From positions 1 to 64,000 of the forward strand of contig DATJUX010000043.1 in NCBI GenBank assembly GCA_035502095.1: 64,000 nt of DNA, given 5' to 3'. The DNA is from JAKANT01 sp035502095 (GTDB lineage Bacteria > Pseudomonadota > Gammaproteobacteria > Burkholderiales > Burkholderiaceae_F). The notes under the pieces are model-generated. The model was given only the letters and a program-made list of their open reading frames with translations, did no database searches and was not told where the DNA came from. The position numbers and the translations under genes are program-made. The first letter of the stretch is position 1. Every line of letters starts with the position of its first letter. This document shows positions 7,899 through 16,335 of the stretch, piece after piece.

Positions 7899-8294
7899 TC
7901 AAGCGGCCTGACCGGCCAGCACCCACTTTTCGCCGAGCACCTGACCGTCGCGCACCATCGTCAGCGTGCCGTCGAGGCGGTGCCCGCGCACGATGCCCTG
8001 CCAGCGCAGCTTGCCGTACTTGGGACTTTCGGTTTCGGCGGAGAACGTGACCGTGTCGCCCGCCGCAACGGTGGTGTATGGCCCGTCGCCGTACTCGTAG
8101 CGATCACACGCCGTCGAGCGGAAGCGGCCGTTCTTGAATATCAGCGAATCGGCATCGCCGGACGTCTTGCCGCATTCGAGCACGATGCCGTCGAACGTGC
8201 GACCGTCGAGCGGATCGCGACCCCCGGAGGCGGGCGCGACGGACAACCGGTTGAGGGGGGAGAACAACGACTGCAGATGTGCGGACCAGCTCAT
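7899..8294 (-). CDS. Hypothetical protein in nitrilase operon
   Basis: The family is not recognised. The 131-residue protein has no signal peptide. It is beta-rich (RDPLDGRTFDGIVLECG, YEYGDGPYTTVAAGDTVTFSAE, GTLTMVRDGQVLGEKWVLAG) and reads like a small beta-sandwich or lipocalin-like domain with one cysteine. Start ATG 8292-8294 has a strong ribosome site (GGAG, spacing 7). It is first in the operon with the nitrilase and the PPOX-like protein, so it may work on the same substrate. Confidence 0.7.
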   Translation of the reverse strand: MSWSAHLQSLFSPLNRLSVAPASGGRDPLDGRTFDGIVLECGKTSGDADSLIFKNGRFRSTACDRYEYGDGPYTTVAAGDTVTFSAETESPKYGKLRWQGIVRGHRLDGTLTMVRDGQVLGEKWVLAGQAA

Positions 8295-8428
8295 GGGTCA
8301 TCTCCTTTGTCGCCGGCGAGGGGTGCGCCGGCAGCGAGCCGATCGTCGTTCGGGTCAGCGCAACGAGAAATACTCAGGATTGCGTAAACAGTCTACGCCG
8401 CACCAGCACCGTCAATGGAACGCCGCCG

Positions 8429-8839
8429 TCAGGCGTGGCCGCCCCAGTCGCCGGGATCGTCTTCGGCGGGCGCAGGGGCCGGCACGTCGGCGAGGTTGTT
8501 CTCGAGGCCGGCCGACCTGAGGCAGCTCGCGAGGAAGTCGTGGGCATGCTGGCTCGGATCGCGCGGGAATTCGAACACGTCGATCACGGCTTCGCGCAGG
8601 AACGTGGCTTCCGCCTCGCCGTGGGCGAACCAGCGCAGTTCGGGTGGAACGTTTTCCAGGACGAACAGGTCCTCGTCCAGCTTGCCGACGAACATCTCCT
8701 TCGTGGCGCCGTTCTTGCGCGACTGCGCGGCGTTGCTGATGAACTGGGCGCCTTCGCGGCATTCGGCGGCATCGACTTCGATCGCGTGGACAGCCTGCGC
8801 AGCGCAGGTGAGGCAGACACCGATCAGGAACGGTCGCAT
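8429..8839 (-). CDS. Exported hypothetical protein
   Basis: The family is not recognised. The 136-residue protein has a short N-terminal signal peptide (MRPFLIGVCLTCAAQAVHA, cleavage after AHA), so it should be periplasmic. The mature part has two cysteines (AECREG, ASCLRS) that may pair, and an acidic, Pro/Ala-rich C-terminal tail. It sits alone between the nitrilase operon and the tRNA genes. Confidence 0.65.
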   Translation of the reverse strand: MRPFLIGVCLTCAAQAVHAIEVDAAECREGAQFISNAAQSRKNGATKEMFVGKLDEDLFVLENVPPELRWFAHGEAEATFLREAVIDVFEFPRDPSQHAHDFLASCLRSAGLENNLADVPAPAPAEDDPGDWGGHA

Positions 8840-9020
8840 CGCCGAGCCTCCGGCCGAAGCCGATTGCCTTTTGGATGGCTTTCAGCATGCCCGGTTCGGC
8901 CAGGGGTTTCGTCCGAAGAAACACGTGTTACGACACACAATCTTCGATGAATTCCGCTCTCAAGTTTTCGCGCGCCCGTGCACGGCCGCCGCCCGCTCGT
9001 CCTTGCGCAGTGCAGCGCGG

Positions 9021-9048
9021 TTGCGGGCGAAGTGCCCGCGGCTATAAT
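9021..9048 (+). promoter_or_regulatory. Sigma-70 promoter of the tRNA pair
   Basis: TTGCGG at 9021-9026 and a consensus TATAAT at 9043-9048 are 16 bp apart. The -10 box ends 16 bases before the tRNA-Ala 5' end, with a GC-rich discriminator (GCGACCC) of the kind seen at stringently controlled stable-RNA promoters. Confidence 0.8.
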
Positions 9049-9064
9049 GCGACCCTTTCCGCGT

Positions 9065-9140
<76 letters not shown>

Positions 9141-9161
9141 AGCACCAAGACTGAAGCACCT

Positions 9162-9187
9162 GAAAGCCCGCCACCTGGCGGGCTTTC
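9162..9187 (+). terminator. Hairpin between the two tRNAs
   Basis: A perfect 11-bp inverted repeat (GAAAGCCCGCC / GGCGGGCTTTC) with loop ACCT has a short T run inside its 3' arm. It may terminate part of the tRNA-Ala transcript or serve as a processing signal in a tRNA-Ala/tRNA-Glu transcript. Confidence 0.5.
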
Positions 9188-9198
9188 GACTGACTGCA

Positions 9199-9274
9199 GT
9201 CCCCTTCGTCTAGAGGCCTAGGACACCGCCCTTTCACGGCGATAACACCGGTTCGAATCCGGTAGGGGACGCCA
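9199..9274 (+). tRNA. tRNA-Glu(TTC)
   Basis: This 76-base cloverleaf has acceptor GTCCCCT/AGGGGAC, discriminator G and encoded CCA. The anticodon loop CTTTCAC gives anticodon TTC, and the T-arm is ACCGG TTCGAAT CCGGT. The anticodon stem has one C-A mismatch at its outer pair. No promoter of its own is obvious, so it is probably transcribed with tRNA-Ala. Confidence 0.94.
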
Positions 9275-9466
9275 CAAAAATCCTTGTTCTGTCGCGTCGG
9301 GGGCGGTATTTCGCGAATCCCCGCGTTCGATGCCAACCTTGTATGCGGACGACACACTCTGCGCGACCGTGATGGTTCGAGCGGCAAAGTGCCCGCTTTG
9401 GTTCAAGCTGTTGGCTGCATCTTCAATGCAACCCCGCGTCCAGTCAGACACCAACCCTTATGACCA

Positions 9467-10435
9467 ATGGGTAGGACTTCCGAACTGAGCGGCATTGCCG
9501 CCATGCTTGCCGCGACGGCCTCCTTCGTGGTCTGCGATAGCTTCATGAAGGTGGTTGCCGAGGACCTGCCGCCCTTCGAAGTGCTTTTCCTGCGCGGCAT
9601 CGCGGCCACTGCCGCTTGCGCGGTCCTGCTCGCGCTGCGTCGAGAAGGGGGCGCCCTCTCCGGTGTCCGCAACGGGCGCGCACTGCTCCGGGCCGCCGCC
9701 GAAACGTTCAGCGTTCTCTGCTACATCGTCGCGCTTGCCCGGATGCCAATCGCCGACGCGATCTCGATCATTCAGACGGCACCGTTGATCCTCATCCTCG
9801 GGGCGGCTCTCGTGCTGCGCGAGAGGATCGGCCCTGCGCGGATCGTGCTTGTACTCGTCGGCTTCGCGGGAGCCTTGATGGTGGCTCAACCTGGGTCTTC
9901 CGGGATCTCCTTGGCGGCGCTGCTGGCCCTCGCATCGGCGGTGTTGATCGCGGCGCGCGACTTGATCGGACGTGGCGTGCCGACCCGCATTCCGGTGACC
10001 GTTGTCGCCTTCGCGACCACCATCATGGTCATGGCGGTGTCGGCCGCCTTGTCGCTGAGCGTCGAGACCTGGACGGCGCCGACCTCTCGTCATCTCGCCT
10101 TCCTCGGTGCCGCGGGCCTTTTCGTCACGCTGGGTCACGCGGGGCTTCTCGCCGCCTATCGCCTCGGCCCGACCACTCTGATCGCCCCTTTCTTCTACAG
10201 CTTTGCCCCTTGGGCGGTTCTATCCGGACTCATCGTCTGGGGCGCATTGCCGAACCCTGTGGCCCTGGGCGGCATCGTGCTGATCAGCGTCAGCGGCGTC
10301 GCCAACGTCCTGCTCGACCCGCGCCGCGGGCGCAGCGCGGTCCCGCCGCGGTCAACGGACGCTCTGAGCAAGTCCACGCCAGGGCAGCTGAAGGTGACTC
10401 TCGACAACAAGCGGGAGTCTCCAGGTATCGAGTAA
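9467..10435 (+). CDS. DMT/EamA-family transporter
   Basis: The 322-residue inner-membrane protein has about ten hydrophobic segments arranged as two EamA repeats. FEVLFLRGIAATAA in the first half and ARMPIADAISIIQTAPLILILGAALVLRERIG are typical of the drug/metabolite transporter superfamily, closest in feel to the RhaT/SAM-exporter-like subgroup. A polar tail of about 35 residues follows the last helix. Substrate and direction of transport are unknown. The gene stands alone. Start ATG 9467 has no strong ribosome site. Confidence 0.85.
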   Translation: MGRTSELSGIAAMLAATASFVVCDSFMKVVAEDLPPFEVLFLRGIAATAACAVLLALRREGGALSGVRNGRALLRAAAETFSVLCYIVALARMPIADAISIIQTAPLILILGAALVLRERIGPARIVLVLVGFAGALMVAQPGSSGISLAALLALASAVLIAARDLIGRGVPTRIPVTVVAFATTIMVMAVSAALSLSVETWTAPTSRHLAFLGAAGLFVTLGHAGLLAAYRLGPTTLIAPFFYSFAPWAVLSGLIVWGALPNPVALGGIVLISVSGVANVLLDPRRGRSAVPPRSTDALSKSTPGQLKVTLDNKRESPGIE

Positions 10436-10651
10436 GCCGGCACACGAGCGGTCACGACCGCGAGTGCTGCTCTCAGCGCACATGAATGCAGGCGGTTGCC
10501 GAGGTCCAGTTCCAAGCAGAACCGCGAAGCAGCCTTTGCAGTTCGACCGGTACAGGCGCAAGCGCTGAACAAACAGCGCGTGCAGGCGCCGACGTCGCAT
10601 CGTCAATGGCGGTTCTGCTCAGAGACACGGGGCAAGGTGTCGGCCCACTTT

Positions 10652-10669
10652 ACGTCGCGCCCCCGACGT
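10652..10669. promoter_or_regulatory. Inverted repeat, candidate activator site
   Basis: ACGTCG-N6-CGACGT is a perfect 6-bp inverted repeat centred about 66 bp upstream of the sigma-54-like promoter. This is the usual position for the upstream activating sequence of a sigma-54 enhancer-binding protein. In PEP-CTERM bacteria the known candidate is PrsR, so binding by PrsR is inferred. Confidence 0.45.
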
Positions 10670-10718
10670 CCAAACGTGACAAGCACTAAGGCGATGATTT
10701 TTAGGGGAAACACGCCGA

Positions 10719-10735
10719 CTGGCCCGCTCATTGCT
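10719..10735 (+). promoter_or_regulatory. Sigma-54 (-24/-12) promoter
   Basis: CTGGCCCGCTCATTGCT matches the RpoN consensus YTGGCACGRNNNTTGCW at all but two defined positions, with invariant GG and GC correctly spaced. It lies 80 bases before the PEP-CTERM gene start, so transcription would begin near 10747. Confidence 0.7.
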
Positions 10736-10814
10736 CCGTAGAAACCATGTGTTCGCGGAGCGCGTCTGACTGAGCTCAGGCGGTCGCTCCAACCCGCGAC
10801 GTTAGGGAGGTCGT

Positions 10815-11429
10815 ATGAGCCTGCCAAGAAACTTCATTACCTCTGCAGCGGCTGTGTTGGCGATCGCATTGGCCGCTTCGCCCGCGCACTCGACCGTTCT
10901 GATCGATGTCACTGAATCGGCTGGCAATGTCGACGTAGTCGCCAGCGGCAGCCTCGACCTGACCGGCGCGACGCAATTTATCAACTCGACGATCAACTAC
11001 GCGGCCTACTCGGTCGGAATAATTCCAGGTGGTAGCAACTGGTACGTCGCGCCCGGGTCTGGCGGCAGCTTCGAACTGTTCGAGCTCACTGGTGCAACCC
11101 TGCCTTTTGGTTCGAGTTCGGCCTTCTTCAACCCACCGTCTTCGTCATCGGGGGACAGCTTCACCATCTGGGGCTACGGCGGTCTAGCGCCGGGTCCGGA
11201 GGTCGCCGTGCCAACCGGATACATTTCCGGCAGCCCGATCTTTGCTCAGATGGAATTCGACGGTCAGACCATCGCCGGCATGACTTTGATTCCCGGAACG
11301 TACGTGTTCGATCTTCCCAGCGACACGGTCATCCTCGAGATCGGTGGTGGCACCGTGCCCGAGCCCGGCACACTCGCGCTGCTCGGCCTCGGTTTTGCCG
11401 GCTTGGCCTTATCGCGTCGGCGCAGGTAG
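10815..11429 (+). CDS. PEP-CTERM sorting-domain exported protein
   Basis: The 204-residue protein has an N-terminal signal peptide (hydrophobic VLAIALAASPAHS) and a C-terminal PEP-CTERM tripartite tail: VPEPGT at about residue 182, the hydrophobic LALLGLGFAGLAL, then RRRR. The middle is Gly/Ser-rich and low in charge, typical of extracellular matrix-type proteins. Exosortase (EpsH/XrtA) cuts such tails and delivers the protein to the envelope or the exopolysaccharide matrix. The exosortase is not in this window. A strong ribosome site (GGGAGG) precedes ATG 10815. A sigma-54-type promoter and a terminator bracket the gene, so it is monocistronic. Confidence 0.9.
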   Translation: MSLPRNFITSAAAVLAIALAASPAHSTVLIDVTESAGNVDVVASGSLDLTGATQFINSTINYAAYSVGIIPGGSNWYVAPGSGGSFELFELTGATLPFGSSSAFFNPPSSSSGDSFTIWGYGGLAPGPEVAVPTGYISGSPIFAQMEFDGQTIAGMTLIPGTYVFDLPSDTVILEIGGGTVPEPGTLALLGLGFAGLALSRRRR

Positions 11430-11450
11430 CAACCGGCGCCGTCGACACAA

Positions 11451-11478
11451 CCCCGCTTCGGCGGGGCCTATCGTTTTT
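11451..11478 (+). terminator. Rho-independent terminator of the PEP-CTERM gene
   Basis: CCCCGC-TTCG-GCGGGG (11451-11466), a very stable UUCG tetraloop hairpin, is followed within eight bases by TTTTT. It lies 21 bases after the stop codon. Confidence 0.85.
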
Positions 11479-11552
11479 GAGACTGATAGTTTCCCAGCGG
11501 CCCTTGCCGGTCGGTCTTGCACCGCCCCGCCACTGCGCACGCGGGTCGCTGC

Positions 11553-11588
11553 CTTCGTTCCGTTTGTTAGCTTCGTTCCGTTTGTTAG
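11553..11588. repeat. 18-bp tandem repeat, two copies
   Basis: CTTCGTTCCGTTTGTTAG occurs twice head to tail with no mismatches, in the short gap before the permease gene. It is a microrepeat of unknown role, possibly variable between strains. Confidence 0.8.
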
Positions 11589-11628
11589 ACTCGAAACGCA
11601 TTTCGGCCCCCTCCCACGACGCGCCCGC

Positions 11629-12786
11629 GTGCCCTCGACACCAACTCCCGAGAAGGACCCGCCTCCGTCGCGGGATCTCGCACGCGTCCTCCTGTCCGTC
11701 CTGACGATCGGGCTGCTGATCGCCGGCAGCCTTTGGGTGCTGCGGCCGTTCCTCGGCGCGACGATCTGGGCGGCGATGGTGGTGGTCGCGACCTGGCCCA
11801 TCATGCTTGCCTTGCAGAGGCATTTGGGCGGACGACGCTGGCTTGCCGTCACCGTGATGACGCTTGCGATGCTGCTGCTGCTCGTCGTTCCCCTGGTGCT
11901 GGCCATCGTCACCATCGTCGACTACCGCGACGAGATCGCGAACTGGCCGGAGGCGATCAAGACCCTCAAGGTTCCTTCGCCGCCCGACTGGGTCGAGCAG
12001 GTACCCCTGGTCGGCGCGAAGCTCGCCGCGGAATGGCGCAAGTTGGCCGAGCTGGGCTCGGAGGAACTGGTGGCGCAGGCCGCGCCTTATGCGCGCAGGT
12101 TGATCGCATGGTTCGCGGCGCAGGCCGGCACGCTTGGCCTGATGATGCTGCACTTCGTGCTGATCGTGCTGATCACGGCAATTCTGTATGCGACGGGCGA
12201 GGCGGCCGCACGCGGCGTGCTTCGCTTCGGCCGTCGCCTTGCCGGCGCACAGGGCGAGAGCTCCGTGATCCTCGCCGGCCAGGCGATCCGCGCGGTCGCG
12301 CTCGGGGTGGTCGTCACCGCGATCGTGCAATCGACGGCCGCCGGCGTCGGTCTCGCCGTGAGCGGCGTCCCCTACGCGGCCGTGCTCACGGCGATCATCT
12401 TCATCTTCTGCATCGCCCAGCTCGGTCCGATCCTGGTGCTGGCGCCTGCTGTTGCCTGGCTCTACTGGTCGGGCGATGCGGTCTGGGGCTCGGTGTTGCT
12501 CGTCTGGACGATCCTCGTGGGTGCGCTCGACAACGTCCTGCGACCGTTGCTCATCAAGCGCGGTGCGGATCTCCCCCTGCTGCTCATCTTCGCCGGTGTC
12601 ATCGGCGGGCTCGTCAGCTTCGGGATCATCGGCCTCTTCGTGGGTCCGGTGGTGCTCGCGGTGACCTACCGATTGCTCGAGGCGTGGGTCGCCGAGATCG
12701 ACGCGCCTTCCGACGCGGCCCCGGGCAAGCTGGCGCCCGTCATCCCGGCTGCGCCCGCGCAACGCGAAGCCGCCAAGAAGAAATAG
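11629..12786 (+). CDS. AI-2E/PerM-family membrane permease
   Basis: The 385-residue inner-membrane protein has seven to eight transmembrane segments in the PerM/AI-2E arrangement: two N-terminal helix pairs (LLSVLTIGLLIAGSLWVLRPF, AMLLLLVVPLVLAIVTIV), a soluble middle, and a C-terminal bundle ending FGIIGLFVGPVVLAVTYRLL, the family signature region. Relatives export AI-2 or small solutes, or act as Na+/H+ antiporters. The function here is open. Start GTG 11629 is chosen because the length then matches E. coli YdiK (about 370) and the upstream sequence is repeat and terminator; no good ribosome site is visible. The C-terminal tail is Pro/Ala/Lys-rich. Confidence 0.82.
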   Translation: MPSTPTPEKDPPPSRDLARVLLSVLTIGLLIAGSLWVLRPFLGATIWAAMVVVATWPIMLALQRHLGGRRWLAVTVMTLAMLLLLVVPLVLAIVTIVDYRDEIANWPEAIKTLKVPSPPDWVEQVPLVGAKLAAEWRKLAELGSEELVAQAAPYARRLIAWFAAQAGTLGLMMLHFVLIVLITAILYATGEAAARGVLRFGRRLAGAQGESSVILAGQAIRAVALGVVVTAIVQSTAAGVGLAVSGVPYAAVLTAIIFIFCIAQLGPILVLAPAVAWLYWSGDAVWGSVLLVWTILVGALDNVLRPLLIKRGADLPLLLIFAGVIGGLVSFGIIGLFVGPVVLAVTYRLLEAWVAEIDAPSDAAPGKLAPVIPAAPAQREAAKKK

Positions 12787-12836
12787 CCAGACCCGGCAAG
12801 CGCGGCCAGTCGAGTCTCGGGGCTTCGCCCGGCACG

Positions 12837-14570
12837 CTAGAAGATCGCCGGCTCCTGCGTCGGCGGGCCGAACGAAGTCTCGAGGAAATCGAAATCGCAC
12901 CCTTCGTTCGCCTGCCTGATGTGTTTGGTGAACATCCACCCGTAACCGCGTGAGTACCGTGGTGCCGGCTGCGACCACTGCGCGCGGCGCTGCTCGAGCT
13001 CGCGGTCGGTGACTCCGAGCCGCAGCGTTCGCGCCGGCACGTCGAGCGTGATCAGGTCGCCGTTGCGCACGAGAGCGAGCGGCCCGCCGACATACGACTC
13101 GGGCGCGACATGCAGGACGCACGCGCCGTAACTGGTGCCGCTCATGCGCGCATCGGAGACGCGCAGCATGTCGCGCACGCCGCGCTTTACCAGCTTGGTC
13201 GGAATCGGAACCATGCCCCACTCGGGCATGCCCGGTCCGCCCTGCGGCCCGGCATTGCGCAGCACGATCACGTGGTTCTCGGTCACGTCCAGATCCTCGC
13301 GCTCCAGCGCTTCCTTCATCGAGGGATAGTCGTCGAAGACCAGCGCGGGTCCGGTGTGGCGCAGGAACTTCGGGTCGCAGGCGCTCGGCTTGATCACGCA
13401 TCCGTCGGGCGCGAGGTTGCCGCGCAGGACGGCGAGAGCGCCTTCGGCATAGATGGGTTTCTCCAGAGGGCGGATGACATCCTCGTCGTAGACGCGCGCG
13501 CCTGCGATGTTTTCTCCGACCGTGTGGCCGCTGACGGTGCGAGCACCGAGATGCAGGAAGGGCGCCAGGCGCGACATCAACGCCGGCAGCCCGCCAGCGT
13601 AATAGAAGTCTTCCATCAGGTACTTGGTTCCGCTCGGACGCACGTTCGCGATCACCGGCACCTTGCGGCTGGCGGCCTCGAAGTCGCCGAGGCCGATGTC
13701 CCTGCCGGCGCGCCGCGCCATCGCCACGACGTGAATCACCGCGTTGGTCGAGCAGCCCATCGCCATCGCGACCGCGATGCCGTTGAGGAACGATTCGCGC
13801 GACATGATGTCGGTCGGCTTCACGTCGTCCCAGACCAGTTCGACCGCGCGCCGGCCGGCTTCCGCGCACATGCGCATGTGGCTCGAGTCGACCGCGGGGA
13901 TGGACGACGATCCCGGCAGCGCCATGCCGATCGCTTCCGCGATGGCCATCATCGTGCTGGCGGTGCCCATGGTCATGCACGTCCCGTAGGAGCGCGCGAT
14001 GCCGTGGCTCATCTCCTCGAGGTCGGCATCCGTCACGTTTCCGGCCCGCCGCTCGTCCCAGTACTTGAACGCGTCCGAGCCGGAGCCGAGGGTCTGGCCG
14101 CGCCAGTTGCCGCGCAGCATCGGACCGGCCGGCACGAACACCGCCGGAATGTCGAGGCTGGTCGCGCCGAGCAGCAGTCCCGGTGTCGACTTGTCGCAGC
14201 CGCCCATCAACACCACGCCGTCGATGGGGTACGCGCGCAGCATCTCCTCGACCTCCATCGCGAGCAGGTTGCGGTAGAGCAGCGCCGAGGGTTTGAGCAG
14301 GTTTTCGAACAGCGACATTCCCGGCATTTCGAGCGGCAGGCCGCCCGCCTGCAGCACGCCGCGCTTGACGTCGTCGACGCGTTCCTTGAAGTGGCCGTGG
14401 CACGGGTTGATGTCCGACCACGTATTGACGATGGCGATCACGGGGCGGCCTGCCCAATCCTCGTGCGCATATCCGAGTTGCATCACGCGCGAGCGGTGAT
14501 TGAACGAGCGGAAGTCGTCGCGCGCGAGCCAGCGCGCGCTGCGCAGGTCCGCGCCGGTCTTCCTTGCCAT
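12837..14570 (-). CDS. IlvD/Edd-family dehydratase, probably sugar-acid (L-arabinonate type)
   Basis: The 577-residue Fe-S dehydratase has the family cysteines in NPCHGH, MGGCDKSTPG and SYGTCMTMGTAS, plus GCSTNAVIH and the C-terminal DARMSGTSYGACVLHVAPE. Members remove water from dihydroxy acids (IlvD), phosphogluconate (Edd) or sugar acids. The long C-terminal extension with GWMFTKHIRQANEGCDFDFL resembles L-arabinonate/galactonate dehydratases more than biosynthetic IlvD, so a catabolic sugar-acid role is preferred; IlvD function is not excluded. Start ATG 14570 has a good ribosome site (GGGAGAG). It follows the P450 gene by 36 bases on the same strand. Confidence 0.82.
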   Translation of the reverse strand: MARKTGADLRSARWLARDDFRSFNHRSRVMQLGYAHEDWAGRPVIAIVNTWSDINPCHGHFKERVDDVKRGVLQAGGLPLEMPGMSLFENLLKPSALLYRNLLAMEVEEMLRAYPIDGVVLMGGCDKSTPGLLLGATSLDIPAVFVPAGPMLRGNWRGQTLGSGSDAFKYWDERRAGNVTDADLEEMSHGIARSYGTCMTMGTASTMMAIAEAIGMALPGSSSIPAVDSSHMRMCAEAGRRAVELVWDDVKPTDIMSRESFLNGIAVAMAMGCSTNAVIHVVAMARRAGRDIGLGDFEAASRKVPVIANVRPSGTKYLMEDFYYAGGLPALMSRLAPFLHLGARTVSGHTVGENIAGARVYDEDVIRPLEKPIYAEGALAVLRGNLAPDGCVIKPSACDPKFLRHTGPALVFDDYPSMKEALEREDLDVTENHVIVLRNAGPQGGPGMPEWGMVPIPTKLVKRGVRDMLRVSDARMSGTSYGACVLHVAPESYVGGPLALVRNGDLITLDVPARTLRLGVTDRELEQRRAQWSQPAPRYSRGYGWMFTKHIRQANEGCDFDFLETSFGPPTQEPAIF

Positions 14571-14606
14571 GTCGGTCTCTCCCTGGTCCGTCGCGTCGAC
14601 CGGCGC

Positions 14607-16067
14607 TTACACGGTCCGCGCGCGCACGCGCATCGTCAGGCCCACCGGGGCCATGGTGACGCTCAGTGACTCGCGCGCTTCGCGCCCGTCCGGCGTATCG
14701 ACCGAAACGATGTCGAAGCGACCGAGCAGCGTCGCCATCGCGACCTTTGTTTCCAGCAGCGCGAGATAGCGGCCGGGACAGATGCGCGGTCCGGCGCCGA
14801 AGGGCATCGAGATGCGTTTGGCGGCATTGGCTGCCTGCGCTGGACCTCCTTCGCCCAGCCAGCGTTGCGGCAGGAATGCAGCGGCGTCGGGCACGTTGCG
14901 TTCGCTGACAGCATCACGGCGCATCATCAGGAAAACCACCATGCCCTTCGGGATGCGCACGTCGCGCAGCGTGGTTTCACGCAAGGCCTGGAAGGCCATC
15001 TGCGGCGCAACCGGCTTCAGGCGCATCGTCTCGTGCGCGCATGCCTCGACGAAATCGAGCCGGGCGATCTGCTCCGCGGTCGGCGCGAGAGCGTCGCCGC
15101 AGACGCTGCGCACTTCGCTCGTCGCCGCCGCCAGCGCCTGCGGGTTGCGCCAGAGGAGGTGGATCATCCACGCCACGGTATTGGCCGTGGTGTCCTCGCC
15201 TGCGAGCAGCATCGTCAGCACGTTACCCGCAACCTGCGCGTCGTCGATGCCGCTGCCCGGCTCGGCCGCCGCGACGAGCATCGCCTCGAGCAGGTTGCCG
15301 GGATGCTCACGCAGCGACGGATCGGCCTGCAGGCGGACGCGCGCCTGGGCGATGAAACCGTTCACCGCCGCCTTGATTTCCTCGACGCTGCGCGCTAGCT
15401 GTCGATCCTCCGCGGACGGCAGGAAGCGCCACATCGGAATCTGCTTGAAGATCCGCTTGAAGATCGCCGGAAAGAGCCGGTTCAGGTGGTTCTGGATCAC
15501 GTCCTCGTCGGAATCGAGCGTGTTCACCTCCGAGCCGAACGCCAGCCCGGCAATCGAATCGACCGTAAACCGCATCAGGTCGGCCTGCAGGTCGATGGCG
15601 CTGCCGCGTTCGGCGGCGACCTGCCAGCGCGACGCGAGGCGCTGCGCCACGCGTTGCAGCGACGGGTAGTAAGCCTTGACATGCGCCGGGTCAAAGGCGG
15701 CCATGACCATGCGCCGCTGGCGGCGCCAGGTCTCGCCGTTGGCGCCGAACACGCCGTTGGGAAGCCCCAGCTCGGTCCACACCTGCTCGAGTCTCGAGGT
15801 GCGCCGAAAACCGTCGGGACGATCACGCAGGATCCCGGCAACGACGTCATGGTCGCCGACCACGACGATCCGGCGTTTTCCGAGCTGCAGCCTGAAGAAG
15901 GGCCCATACTCCGCACACCAGCGCTCGATCTGCTGGTGCACCAGGGTCGGCTCGATCTGCAGGAGATTGCCGAACACTGGCAGGCGGCGCGGTCCGGGAA
16001 GATCTTCAAATTCGCGCAGGCGTCCTGCCACGGCTGCCCGCGGACGTTCGACCGTGCTGGTATCCAT
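14607..16067 (-). CDS. Cytochrome P450
   Basis: The 486-residue soluble monooxygenase has the three P450 hallmarks in order: the I-helix oxygen motif AGEDTTANT, the ExxR motif in ETMRLKP, and the haem-binding loop FGAGPRICPGRYLA, with the cysteine ligand near residue 430. A proline-rich start (DLPGPRRLPVFGNL) without a membrane anchor is present. This CYP102/CYP110-like appearance suggests fatty-acid or terpenoid substrates, but the substrate is unknown and no ferredoxin or reductase gene is adjacent. Start ATG 16065-16067 has the ribosome site GGAAG. Confidence 0.93.
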   Translation of the reverse strand: MDTSTVERPRAAVAGRLREFEDLPGPRRLPVFGNLLQIEPTLVHQQIERWCAEYGPFFRLQLGKRRIVVVGDHDVVAGILRDRPDGFRRTSRLEQVWTELGLPNGVFGANGETWRRQRRMVMAAFDPAHVKAYYPSLQRVAQRLASRWQVAAERGSAIDLQADLMRFTVDSIAGLAFGSEVNTLDSDEDVIQNHLNRLFPAIFKRIFKQIPMWRFLPSAEDRQLARSVEEIKAAVNGFIAQARVRLQADPSLREHPGNLLEAMLVAAAEPGSGIDDAQVAGNVLTMLLAGEDTTANTVAWMIHLLWRNPQALAAATSEVRSVCGDALAPTAEQIARLDFVEACAHETMRLKPVAPQMAFQALRETTLRDVRIPKGMVVFLMMRRDAVSERNVPDAAAFLPQRWLGEGGPAQAANAAKRISMPFGAGPRICPGRYLALLETKVAMATLLGRFDIVSVDTPDGREARESLSVTMAPVGLTMRVRARTV

Positions 16068-16335
16068 TCACGCTTCCTCTGGCTCTGATCGGGCCGTCCG
16101 ATGCAATCATCACCGATGACCGGACGCTGACACAAGCGTGTCGCCGGGGACGTTCGGGTCAGCAGACGGCAGAGCTAGGCCACTACGTCAGTGTGGGGCG
16201 TTGCGTGCGCCGCACTTTTTCGGCGGCGTGGACGTGGATATGATCGACCGCCTCAGGCTGCCGCGCGCGAGCGGCGCGCCGCACGACAGTCCGGAAGCCT
16301 GATCGAACCTTACTGTTGCACGGAAAGACTCACCG

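Larger units (their letters stand above)
10436..10814. other. Intergenic region upstream of the PEP-CTERM gene
   Basis: No convincing gene lies in these 379 bases; short open frames on both strands lack family features and ribosome sites. The right third holds an 18-bp inverted repeat and a sigma-54-type promoter, listed separately. The left part shows nothing recognisable. Confidence 0.6.

Noticed and set aside
10195..10689. Small open frames on both strands between the DMT transporter and the PEP-CTERM gene
   Set aside because: They have no family resemblance or ribosome sites, and they lie over the transporter 3' end and the promoter region.
11553..11588. 18-bp tandem repeat as a riboswitch or operator
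   Set aside because: It has no symmetry or stem structure and sits before a gene with no clear promoter, so it is kept only as a repeat.
11329..14457. Minus-strand open frame of about 1040 codons spanning the permease and dehydratase genes
   Set aside because: It has an Arg/His/Gln-rich composition and no domains. It is the shadow of two well-supported genes in GC-rich DNA.
16068..16335. Possible small gene between the P450 and DUF349 genes
   Set aside because: Open frames in the 268-base gap show no ribosome site or domain. It most likely holds the divergent promoters.
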